A DNA stretch of 5,455 bases from Bacillota bacterium. Lineage in GTDB: Bacteria > Bacillota > Sulfobacillia > RBS10-35. Both the position numbers and the translations under genes were made by a program. Positions 1-5,455 of this stretch are shown here, piece by piece. Where the stretch lies: positions 1-5,455 of the forward strand of contig JASBVX010000116.1 of assembly GCA_029960865.1 (NCBI GenBank). Reading direction: 5' to 3'. Every line of letters starts with the position of its first letter. Position 1 is the stretch's first letter. The notes under the pieces are model-generated. The model saw only the letters and a list, made by a program, of their open reading frames with translations, was not told the DNA's origin and did no database searches.

Positions 1-1135
1 AGAGGGCTTCCCCGGAGCGGTCCCCGGGAAAGAGGGCCAAGGCCATCCGGTTCAAAGGAGCGCCCATGGTGAAGGCGGTCCCGATGCCCATGAGGCTGAG
101 GCCCGCGATGAAGCGCCACCAGGTGAGGTGGGCTGGAACAAGAAAAAGGGCGCCGGCGGTGGCGGCCAGCAGCCCTGCCACCAGGACGAAACGGGAGCCG
201 CGCCGATCCACCAGGACGCCTCCCAAGGCCGAAAAGAGAGCCGCGGTGAAGGCGGCCGGCATCACCGAGAGGCCGGAAGCCAGGACGCCCACCCCCAGCT
301 CTTTTTGAGCCAGGGAGGGGATAAAGACGGCCGCCGCCATGTCCATCCCCACCAGGATAGCCCCCGCCACCACTGTCCCACCCCAGAGGGAAGCGAAGGC
401 CTTGAGGTCCAGAAAACGTTCCTTTCCTCCAGGGTGGCGCTGGCGCCAAGCGAAGAGATAGGCCAACAGAAGCCCCGCCAGGAGAAGTTCCAGCCCATAA
501 TGGGCCTGGGCCGTGAGGCTGAGCAGGAGGGCCACCAGGGCCAGGCCGAAGAGGATGCCTCCCCAGAGGTCGGGCACTCCCCGGTCACGGAGGGCAGTAC
601 GAGGGAGGGAGGGCACCAAGAGAAGGACGATGGCCACCAGGGGAACGTTCACCCAAAAGATGGCTTGCCATCCCCAGTATTGGCCCAGTAACCCTCCCAA
701 GTTGGGTCCGATGATGGCCGCCACCCCAAAGACGGCCCCAAAGAGGCCCAAGGCGGTCCCTCGCTTTTCCGGGGGAAACGCCTGGATCCCTGCCGCCTGG
801 GCGTTGGGGAAAATGGCACCGGCCCCGCCTCCCTGGAGGGCCCGTCCCAGGAGAAAGACCCAAAAAGAGGGGGCTAGGGCCGCCACCGCCGATCCCAAAC
901 CGAAGAGGAAAAGCCCCCAGGCGAAAAGGCGCCGGTGGCCCAGACGGTCACCCATGGCGCCCGCCAATACGGTGCCGACGGCGTAGACAGCCGTGTAGGC
1001 GGTGACGGTCCAGGCGTCCCAAGTGACGGAAACGTTGAAGTCGCTGGCGATGAGGGGAAAGACGGGGCCGATGATGCTCATGTCGAGAGCGCCGATGAAC
1101 ACGCCCACGAAATAGATGGCCAGAGCTTTACCCAC
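1..1135 (-). CDS. DHA2-type MFS multidrug exporter (EmrB/QacA-like), C-terminus cut off by window edge
   Basis: Probable proton-driven drug or metabolite exporter in the cytoplasmic membrane. The frame is open for 378 codons from a GTG at 1135-1133 to position 1. The start is fixed by the upstream gene's TAA at 1142-1140 and a purine-rich Shine-Dalgarno 8 nt before the GTG. Visible family signatures are the TM1 motif with LD at residues 17-18, motif A (GAMGDRLGHRR, 59-69), motif B beginning RALQGGGAG (98-106), motif C with GPNLGG (143-148), and the DHA2 motif WQAIFWVNVP (156-165). A further hydrophobic stretch after a linker (DLWGGILFGLALVALLL) fits the 14-helix DHA2 layout rather than 12-helix DHA1. 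The last visible residues (GAPLNRMALALFPGDRSG) match the region after about TM10 or TM11, so roughly 80-120 residues are probably missing. It is the last visible gene of a four-gene minus-strand run. The substrate cannot be told from sequence. Confidence 0.9.
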   Translation of the reverse strand, partial: MGKALAIYFVGVFIGALDMSIIGPVFPLIASDFNVSVTWDAWTVTAYTAVYAVGTVLAGAMGDRLGHRRLFAWGLFLFGLGSAVAALAPSFWVFLLGRALQGGGAGAIFPNAQAAGIQAFPPEKRGTALGLFGAVFGVAAIIGPNLGGLLGQYWGWQAIFWVNVPLVAIVLLLVPSLPRTALRDRGVPDLWGGILFGLALVALLLSLTAQAHYGLELLLAGLLLAYLFAWRQRHPGGKERFLDLKAFASLWGGTVVAGAILVGMDMAAAVFIPSLAQKELGVGVLASGLSVMPAAFTAALFSALGGVLVDRRGSRFVLVAGLLAATAGALFLVPAHLTWWRFIAGLSLMGIGTAFTMGAPLNRMALALFPGDRSGEAL

Positions 1136-1139
1136 AGGG

Positions 1140-2051
1140 TTAACCTTCTTTCCTTGCGTCCTGGAAGAGCTCCCCCACGGCTCCTGCCGCCCCCAAAAGC
1201 TGGGTCAGGTCGGTGGGGATGAAAATCTTGGTGGCCTGTCCCTGGGCCACTTCCCTCAGGGCCGCCAGGGCCTGCAGGGCGAGGACGGGGCGGTCTGCCT
1301 GAGCTTCCCGCAAGAGGCGCAGCCCTTCGGCTTCCGCCTGCCGCACCCGCAGGATGGCCTGGGCTTCCCCTTCCGCCTCCAAAACCTGCTTTTCCTTCTG
1401 GGCCTGGGCCGCCAGGACCACCGCTTGCTTCTCCCCCTCCGCCCGCAGGATAGCCGCCTGCTTGGTGGCCTCCGCCGCCAGGACGGTCGCCCGCCGCTCC
1501 CGTTCGGCCTTCATCTGCAATTCCATGGCCGTTTGGATCTCCAGGGGGGGCTCGATGGCCCGCAATTCCACCCGGTTCACCTTCACGCCCCACTTGTCGG
1601 CCGCTTCATCCAGGTGGAGGCGCAACTTCTGATTCACCTGTTCCCGGGAGGTGAGCATCTCATCCAGGGTTAGCTCGCCGCAGACGTTCCTCAAGGTGGT
1701 CTGGATCAACCGGTCGATGGCCAGGTGGTAATTGTTGATCTCATAGACCGCCCGCACCGGATCCACCACCTGAATGTAGGCCACCGTATCCACCTGGACG
1801 GTGACGTTATCCTCGGTGATGACGGGGATCTTGGGAAATTCCAGGGTTTCTTCCCGCAGATCCAGAATGGCCCGCACCGAATCAATGAAGGGCACGATCA
1901 CATGGAGGCCTGGCCCTAGGGTGGCATGATAGCGGCCTAGCCGCTGGATGATGAGGGCTTGGGCTTGCTGCACGATCCGGAGGGAACGGATGACGGTTCC
2001 CGCCACCACCAACGCCAGGAGAAACCAGACAATGGCCGCCACGCTGTTCAC
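1140..2051 (-). CDS. Paraslipin-type SPFH/band-7 (stomatin-like) membrane protein
   Basis: Membrane scaffold protein of the stomatin/prohibitin (SPFH) superfamily, closest in layout to paraslipins and E. coli QmcA; 303 residues, a normal length. One N-terminal membrane helix (about 4-21) is followed by the SPFH domain (about 25-180) with QRLGRY at 36-41, LGPGLHVIVPFID at 45-57 and ELRAIEPP at 162-169. An Ala/Glu/Gln/Lys-rich coiled coil follows (about 177-252). The paraslipin-like tail has ALQALAALREVAQGQATKIF (258-277) and then IPTDLTQLLG. Such proteins form large oligomeric rings or cages that organise membrane domains and work with NfeD proteins. I chose the GTG at 2051-2049 because it overlaps the nfeD stop as GTGA and has a strong Shine-Dalgarno. 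A longer in-frame version from 2102 would add 17 polar residues lying inside nfeD and is unlikely. Exact subclass is inferred from motifs. Confidence 0.93.
   Translation of the reverse strand: MNSVAAIVWFLLALVVAGTVIRSLRIVQQAQALIIQRLGRYHATLGPGLHVIVPFIDSVRAILDLREETLEFPKIPVITEDNVTVQVDTVAYIQVVDPVRAVYEINNYHLAIDRLIQTTLRNVCGELTLDEMLTSREQVNQKLRLHLDEAADKWGVKVNRVELRAIEPPLEIQTAMELQMKAERERRATVLAAEATKQAAILRAEGEKQAVVLAAQAQKEKQVLEAEGEAQAILRVRQAEAEGLRLLREAQADRPVLALQALAALREVAQGQATKIFIPTDLTQLLGAAGAVGELFQDARKEG
1144..1155 (-). promoter_or_regulatory. Ribosome binding site of the MFS exporter
   Basis: On the minus strand this reads AAGGAAAGAAGG and ends 8 nt before the GTG at 1135-1133. It lies in the last codons of the SPFH gene. 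It supports the GTG start and translation from a shared transcript. Confidence 0.65.
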
Positions 2052-2506
2052 GTCGTTCCACCTTCCTTCCTTTCCGCCGCTCCCTGAACTTCTTCCACCC
2101 ACAGGGTGACGCCGCTGAACCTCAGGACGCGGACGGGCGTTCCTTCGGGCAGATCATTCTCAGCCCGGGCGGCCCAGTCCTGGCCGTCCACCCGGACGCG
2201 TCCTCTTGTTTCCCTGCCGATGGCCTGGGTGACGTAGCCCGTAGCTCCAATAAGGGCCTCGGCGTTGGTGGGGGTATAGGGCTTCCGGTAGAGGAGGCGG
2301 CGCAGGAACGGCCGCACCGAGACGAGAAAAAGAAGGGCCACTGCGGAAAAGGTGGCCAGGGTCCAGGGGAGGCTCAGGCCCCCGGAAGCGGCCACCCCTG
2401 CGGAAAGGGCAGCTATGCCCAGAGAAAGCAGGATGAAGTCTCCCGAAAGAAGCTCCAGGAGGGAAAGGAGAAACCCCAGCACCCACCAAAAAAGCTGCAG
2501 TCCCAT
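2048..2506 (-). CDS. Short NfeD family protein (membrane helices plus OB-fold), SPFH partner
   Basis: Membrane protein of the NfeD family, 152 residues. This is the short form, without the N-terminal ClpP-like serine protease domain of long NfeD proteins. Three hydrophobic segments are visible at about 5-20, 25-42 and 48-66. The soluble C-terminal OB-fold domain begins with the family's NAEALIGATG (81-90) and continues with GRVRVDGQDWAAR (102-114), LPEGTPVRV (119-127) and a final GVTLWVEE (132-139). Short NfeD proteins are encoded beside SPFH genes and are thought to act with them in membrane quality control or stability. The 4-nt overlap with the SPFH gene fits that. The start ATG at 2506-2504 is preceded in frame by a TAA a few codons upstream, so no longer version exists. 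The ribosome binding site is weak (a GGGG run close to the ATG). Confidence 0.92.
   Translation of the reverse strand: MGLQLFWWVLGFLLSLLELLSGDFILLSLGIAALSAGVAASGGLSLPWTLATFSAVALLFLVSVRPFLRRLLYRKPYTPTNAEALIGATGYVTQAIGRETRGRVRVDGQDWAARAENDLPEGTPVRVLRFSGVTLWVEEVQGAAERKEGGTT
2061..2070 (-). promoter_or_regulatory. Ribosome binding site of the SPFH gene
   Basis: The minus-strand sequence GGAAGGAAGG ends 9 nt before the GTG at 2051-2049 and lies inside the end of nfeD. It decides the start at 2051 over the upstream in-frame ATG at 2102. It also suggests coupled translation of the NfeD-SPFH pair. Confidence 0.65.
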
Positions 2507-2547
2507 AGCCCCATCTTATGCCCAGAGGCGGGGGGAGAGGAGATACC

Positions 2548-3363
2548 TCAAAGGAGCCCGTATTTTTCCAGCATCAGGGCGATGCCCCCCGGCCCTTCCA
2601 TTTCCGCATCCGCCAGAAGTCTCACCGCCGGAATGGCGCGGTCGGAGGCTACAGAGATACCGGCATAACACATCATGGGGATATCGTTGGCACCATCCCC
2701 GAAAGCCATCACTTCTTCCCGCCGCAGCCCCCACTTCTCCGCCAGCCAGGCCAGGGCGATGCCTTTGGTGGCGAGGCTGTGGGTCATGTGCACCACCCGG
2801 GGGTCGTTGGGGTCGGGAAGGGGCAGCACCCGCACCTGCCCGTCCAGGTATCCGAAGGCTTTCAACAGGGCTACGGCATCCTTGCCCCCCGTCAGGACCT
2901 GCAGGGGATCTTCGGGTAGCTTCTCCAAAACGTCGGGATCGATATGTTCATGGGGTCCCATGTGGTCGGGGAACTTCTGATCGTTCCAAAAATCCACATC
3001 GGGCCGCCGATTGTAAAACCAGGAGAGCTCATAGTCCACCCGCACCGCCACATCGGCTTCCTGGGCCCAGCGGACCATCTGGGAGGCCGCTTCCCGGGAG
3101 AGACGGTGGACCTGCCAGAGTTCCCCCCGGGGGCCGTGAATGGAGGCTCCTCCGGTGGCGATGACAGGAACATCGTCCCCCAGCTCCTCGGCGTAATGGT
3201 GGGAATTCAGCCAGTGCCTCCCGGTGACGATGACGGGGCGAATGCCTTTCTCTCTGGCCTTATGGATGGCCAGGCGATCGTCTGGGTGAATCTTTTTGTC
3301 GTTCCCCAGAAGGGTATCGTCCAGGTCTAACGCGAGAAGTCGGATCGGCGGCTTTTCTCTCAT
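2548..3363 (-). CDS. Cof-type HAD superfamily phosphatase (HAD-IIB-like)
   Basis: Predicted cytoplasmic Mg-dependent phosphohydrolase, probably acting on a small phosphorylated metabolite such as a sugar or nucleotide phosphate; 271 residues, typical for the Cof family. All four HAD motifs are present: motif I DLDDTLL with nucleophile D13 and general acid/base D15; motif II VTGR with T47; motif III lysine K200 in ATKGIAL; motif IV FGDGANDIPM with D223 and D227. The region between motifs II and III (about 80-195) is the C2-type cap that sets substrate choice, so the substrate cannot be named. After motif IV the usual GNA-containing loop reads GISVASDRAIPAV. It is the first gene of the minus-strand run, 41 bp ahead of nfeD. 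The ATG at 3363-3361 is the first good start. No Shine-Dalgarno lies at normal distance: AAGG is 13 nt away. Confidence 0.92.
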   Translation of the reverse strand: MREKPPIRLLALDLDDTLLGNDKKIHPDDRLAIHKAREKGIRPVIVTGRHWLNSHHYAEELGDDVPVIATGGASIHGPRGELWQVHRLSREAASQMVRWAQEADVAVRVDYELSWFYNRRPDVDFWNDQKFPDHMGPHEHIDPDVLEKLPEDPLQVLTGGKDAVALLKAFGYLDGQVRVLPLPDPNDPRVVHMTHSLATKGIALAWLAEKWGLRREEVMAFGDGANDIPMMCYAGISVASDRAIPAVRLLADAEMEGPGGIALMLEKYGLL

Positions 3364-3377
3364 GTTTCATATGATAC
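3364..3377. promoter_or_regulatory. Candidate divergent promoter core with imperfect palindrome
   Basis: In the 75-bp gap between divergent genes lies an 8-bp perfect palindrome, TCATATGA (3367-3374). It extends to 14 bp with one mismatched pair. On the minus strand TATCAT (3376-3371) resembles a -10 box and sits only 7 nt before the phosphatase ATG. On the plus strand TATGAT (3370-3375) also resembles a -10 box, about 63 nt before the methyltransferase ATG. I see no good -35 element at the right distance on either strand, so this is a suggestion only. Confidence 0.3.
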
Positions 3378-3425
3378 CTTACTTCCAAGGGGGACGGCCC
3401 ATTAAGGGGATGACAGACATGCTCC

Positions 3426-3430
3426 GGAGG
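3426..3430 (+). promoter_or_regulatory. Ribosome binding site of the methyltransferase
   Basis: GGAGG, 8 nt before the ATG at 3439-3441. It supports this start and the plus-strand reading of the region over the long antisense frame. Confidence 0.7.
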
Positions 3431-3438
3431 CCTGAAGC

Positions 3439-3969
3439 ATGAGCCCCCTCGCCTGGGCCCTCACCGGATTGGCCGGAGCCATTGCCCTTTCCCTTCTCCT
3501 GCCCGGTTGGCTGGGGGGCGTATGGAGCCCCACCCCTAAAGATGTGGCCCGGATCATGCTGGACTTGGCCCAACCTCATGCGGGCGAACACCTGGTGGAT
3601 CTGGGATGCGGCGACGGCCGCCTCCTGATCCTGGCCGCCAGACAGGGTTTGCAGGCGACAGGATATGAGATCAATCCCTTTTGGCGCCTCTGGATATTCG
3701 CCAAGGCAGCCCTTTTGGGTCTGCAAGGTTCCATCAAGGTGAAGGGCACTGATCTCTTTCAGGCATCGCTGGAAGATACCCAGATCGTGACGGTGTTTCT
3801 TTCCCAGGCTGCCCTGAATAGGTTGGAACCTATCTTTGCCAAACAACTGCCGCCCGGGGCTCGGATCGTCACGTACGAGAAGGTCTTGCCGGGTTGGACC
3901 GCCCTTAAGGCTGTAGAGGTGCGCCCGGGCAAATGGGTCTACCTTTACGGAAAGGAGCAGCAGAGCTGA
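3439..3969 (+). CDS. Membrane-anchored class I SAM-dependent methyltransferase, FAM173/ATPSCKMT-like
   Basis: Small methyltransferase of 176 residues. An N-terminal hydrophobic helix (about 4-22) should anchor it in the membrane with the enzyme domain in the cytoplasm. Next comes a short SPTPKDVARIMLDLA segment (30-44), then motif I VDLGCGDGR (53-61) for S-adenosylmethionine binding. The acidic residue after strand 2 is E77 in GYEINP (75-80). GTDLF (103-107) and a strand VTVFLSQ (117-123) follow, then PPGARIVTYEK (138-148) near the end. This order, including the PTP segment just before the domain and the late PGxRIV strand, resembles the FAM173 family, whose animal members methylate lysines of mitochondrial inner-membrane proteins (ATP synthase subunit c, ANT). 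The family match is from memory of motif order. The bacterial substrate is unknown. Start supported by GGAGG at 3426-3430. Confidence 0.85.
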   Translation: MSPLAWALTGLAGAIALSLLLPGWLGGVWSPTPKDVARIMLDLAQPHAGEHLVDLGCGDGRLLILAARQGLQATGYEINPFWRLWIFAKAALLGLQGSIKVKGTDLFQASLEDTQIVTVFLSQAALNRLEPIFAKQLPPGARIVTYEKVLPGWTALKAVEVRPGKWVYLYGKEQQS

Positions 3970-4012
3970 AGGAAAAGGAACGGTCCTCCCTTCACCGCCG
4001 CCCACTGAAAGT

Positions 4013-4690
4013 ATGGGTGCCGCCCAGATATTCGGCGGGGGAGGTTTGACGGCAGGGGTGACGGTGGGCGCCCTTGTGGCCCGGGACCTCACCGGCAGCG
4101 ACCAGGCGGGAGGCCTTCCCTCCGCTTTTCACCGCCGGATCGCCCGCGGCTGCCTACATGATGGGAAGGCTCGCCTAGAAAGGCGGACGATGCTTGACGC
4201 TGAGCTTGGCTTACACGATCGGGGGCCTGGGCGCCGTCGGGATTGTCTTCTTTGCGGCGAGCGGCCAGCTTCCCGTTTCATTTTCGCCTCTCTCTTTTTC
4301 TAGGGGGCCGGCCTAGCCACCATCCTCCAAGGCCGCTACGGCGGGGGGACCTGGCCCCCCACGAGAGGGCTACGGCCCTCAGCATCGTCCTCCTGGCCAC
4401 CACCCTGGGTGCCATGTACATCTGCCGGCCTGGCGGTAGCCCTGGGCCTTTTGGGTCTGGGATGGCACCTGGCCCTCATCGCCGGCAGCACCCTTGTCTC
4501 TGAAGGCGCCCCTCCGGAAACCCAGGCTCGCACCCAGGGCGCCAGCGATGTCCTGGTGGCGCTTTCGGGAGCCAGCGGAGGAGCGTTTTCCGGGGTCCTC
4601 ATGGGCCGCTCCAGCTATGCTCTCCTCTCCCTGGTGGGAGGTCTTCTCTCTCTTCTGACCCTGCCTTTTCTCCGCTTGCGGAAGGATGTT
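4013..4690 (+). pseudogene. Decayed MFS transporter with frameshifts, internal stops and a probable central deletion
   Basis: Remains of a major facilitator superfamily transporter, readable only by switching frames. Segment 1 starts at 4013 with GAAQIFGGGGLTAGVTVG and ends near PSA at 4126. Segment 2 resumes one base later in another frame (FTAGSPAAAYMMGRLA), hits TAG at 4176-4178, then continues LSLAYTIGGLGAVGIVFFAA. Segment 3 returns to the first frame near 4285 (SLFF), hits TAG at 4301-4303, then reads GAGLATILQGRY. Segment 4 changes frame again near a G6 run (4343-4348): GDLAPPHERATALSIVLLAT, ending about LGAM at 4416. Segment 5, from about 4424, is typical of a transporter C-terminal half (GWHLALIAGSTLVSEG, then QGASDVLVALSGASGGAFSG). 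The total is about 225 codons against about 400 for the family, so some 170 residues are probably missing between segments 4 and 5. It differs in sequence from the intact exporter at the left edge. No intact start or stop is assignable. Confidence 0.8.
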
Positions 4691-4728
4691 CCATCCAACC
4701 GCTATACTGGGTGCAGGGGGGCTGAGGC

Positions 4729-5455
4729 ATGCGGGTGGTCGTTCTGGGAGGCACCGGCTATCTGGGTCAGTACGTGGTCCGGGAGCTTTTGGCTCACCAT
4801 CATCATGTGCGAGGGGTCAGCCGGCGGATGCCCGCCGGGGGTGAGCTGGAGTGGGTCCAGGGGGATTTCCGCAACCTCCAGCTGGCCACCCGGGCCCTCA
4901 GAGACATGGATGCCTTGATCCACCTGGTGGGGATCATCCGGCCCCAAGGAGAAGACACTTACCTCTCCATCCATGTGGATGGGACGGCTATCTGGCGGAG
5001 GGCGGCTCAGGAAGCAGGCCTCAAGCGCTACATCTACGTTAGCGCCCTGGGAGCGGGGAACTTCCCTCGCCTTCGTTACGCTTATTCCAAGTGGCAAGCG
5101 GAGAACCTCATCAAAGAGAGCCCCGTTCCCTGGACCATCTTCCGGCCCTCCCTTCTCTTCGGCCCGGGAGGCCAGGCTTTTCTCGAGCGCTTGGTCCAGT
5201 CCCTGGAGGTGGCTCCCCGCCGGATAGCGCCCCTGCCCGCAGGGGGGAAAACCCGGTACCAACCCCTCTATGCGGGGGATCTGGCCAGGGCCATCGTCAT
5301 TTCCCTGGAGAGGGATGACGAAGGCAAGACCTTTTCCCTGGGTGGGCCGGAACACCTGAGCTACCGCCAGGTCTTGGAAAGAATCCTGCAGGTGTTGGGA
5401 GAACGGCGCATCCTGGTGCCGGTGCCGGCATCTCTCCTAACACCGGGGGTCTGGG
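4729..5455 (+). CDS. NDUFA9-like atypical SDR, NAD(P)-binding protein, C-terminus cut off by window edge
   Basis: The frame is open for 242 codons from the ATG at 4729-4731 to the right edge; family members are about 290-320 residues, so the end is missing. A Rossmann fold is clear: MRVVVLGGTGYLG (1-13) holds the glycine-rich dinucleotide motif. An acidic/aromatic GDF is followed by a hydrophobic HLVGII strand (65-70). RYIYVSALGA (100-109) and the SDR-type YxxxK pair Y117/K121 in YAYSKWQAE come next, then the extended-SDR segment FRPSLLFGPGG (138-148). This pattern fits COG0702-type proteins related to the complex I NDUFA9 accessory subunit and to NAD(P)-dependent epimerases. Bacterial members have varied or unknown roles. 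A G-rich AGGGGGG ends 7 nt before the ATG as a plausible ribosome binding site. The gene is intact over the visible part, unlike the pseudogene just before it. Confidence 0.85.
   Translation, partial: MRVVVLGGTGYLGQYVVRELLAHHHHVRGVSRRMPAGGELEWVQGDFRNLQLATRALRDMDALIHLVGIIRPQGEDTYLSIHVDGTAIWRRAAQEAGLKRYIYVSALGAGNFPRLRYAYSKWQAENLIKESPVPWTIFRPSLLFGPGGQAFLERLVQSLEVAPRRIAPLPAGGKTRYQPLYAGDLARAIVISLERDDEGKTFSLGGPEHLSYRQVLERILQVLGERRILVPVPASLLTPGVW

Noticed and set aside
128..986. Plus-strand frames opposite the left-edge exporter
   Set aside because: Arg/Pro/Gly/His-rich shadow translations. The minus-strand frame carries all the MFS motifs without interruption.
1116..1673. Plus-strand 185-codon frame opposite the SPFH gene
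   Set aside because: It is antisense to the well-supported SPFH coiled-coil region. It arises from GC-rich codon structure and its translation matches no family I recognise.
2352..3164. Plus-strand 270-codon frame opposite nfeD and the phosphatase
   Set aside because: It spans two genes on the other strand and has a basic, Pro-rich composition typical of shadows. The phosphatase shows all four HAD motifs.
3970..4012. Possible terminator after the methyltransferase
   Set aside because: Only a 4-bp stem (AGGA/TCCT) with no T run can be drawn, which is too weak to call.
3379..4092. Long minus-strand open frame (237 codons) opposite the methyltransferase
   Set aside because: The plus-strand frame has a clear SAM-binding motif and a GGAGG ribosome binding site. 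The antisense product is low-complexity with no recognisable domain.
4409..4918. Plus-strand 169-codon frame taken as an intact gene
   Set aside because: Its first part is the C-terminal fragment of the broken MFS transporter and its last part runs out of frame through the SDR gene. It is not a real standalone protein.
4702..5355. Minus-strand 217-codon frame opposite the SDR gene
   Set aside because: Antisense to the clear Rossmann-fold frame; no domain recognised.

Overview
The window is GC-rich bacterial chromosomal DNA with dense coding, short intergenic gaps and a mix of ATG and GTG starts. No rRNA, tRNA, CRISPR array, insertion sequence or integrase is visible. No gene fixes the taxon. 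The gene types would fit a thermophilic or soil-type GC-rich phylum such as Chloroflexota, but that is a weak guess.

Left two thirds, minus strand: four closely packed genes read right to left. They are a Cof-type HAD phosphatase (3363-2548), a short NfeD membrane protein (2506-2048), a paraslipin-type SPFH/band-7 membrane protein (2051-1140) and a DHA2-type multidrug exporter of the major facilitator superfamily (1135 to the left edge, incomplete). nfeD and the SPFH gene overlap by the GTGA motif. The exporter starts 4 nt after the SPFH stop behind a strong Shine-Dalgarno sequence. This looks like one operon whose core is the well-known NfeD-SPFH membrane pair.

Divergent gap 3364-3438: 75 bp separate the phosphatase from a plus-strand gene. 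It contains a small imperfect palindrome carrying -10-like hexamers on both strands. The minus-strand hexamer lies so close to the phosphatase ATG that a leaderless or nearly leaderless transcript is possible.

Right third, plus strand: a small membrane-anchored SAM-dependent methyltransferase resembling the FAM173/ATPSCKMT family (3439-3969) comes first. It is followed by the remains of a second, different MFS transporter (about 4013-4690), broken by several frame changes and two in-frame stops and apparently missing its middle. Last is the start of an NDUFA9-like atypical SDR NAD(P)-binding protein (4729 to the right edge, incomplete).

I do not see a clearly new biological system. The points most worth a second look are the decayed transporter between two clean genes, the phosphatase and exporter attached to the NfeD/paraslipin pair, the possible leaderless start, and the methyltransferase's substrate.
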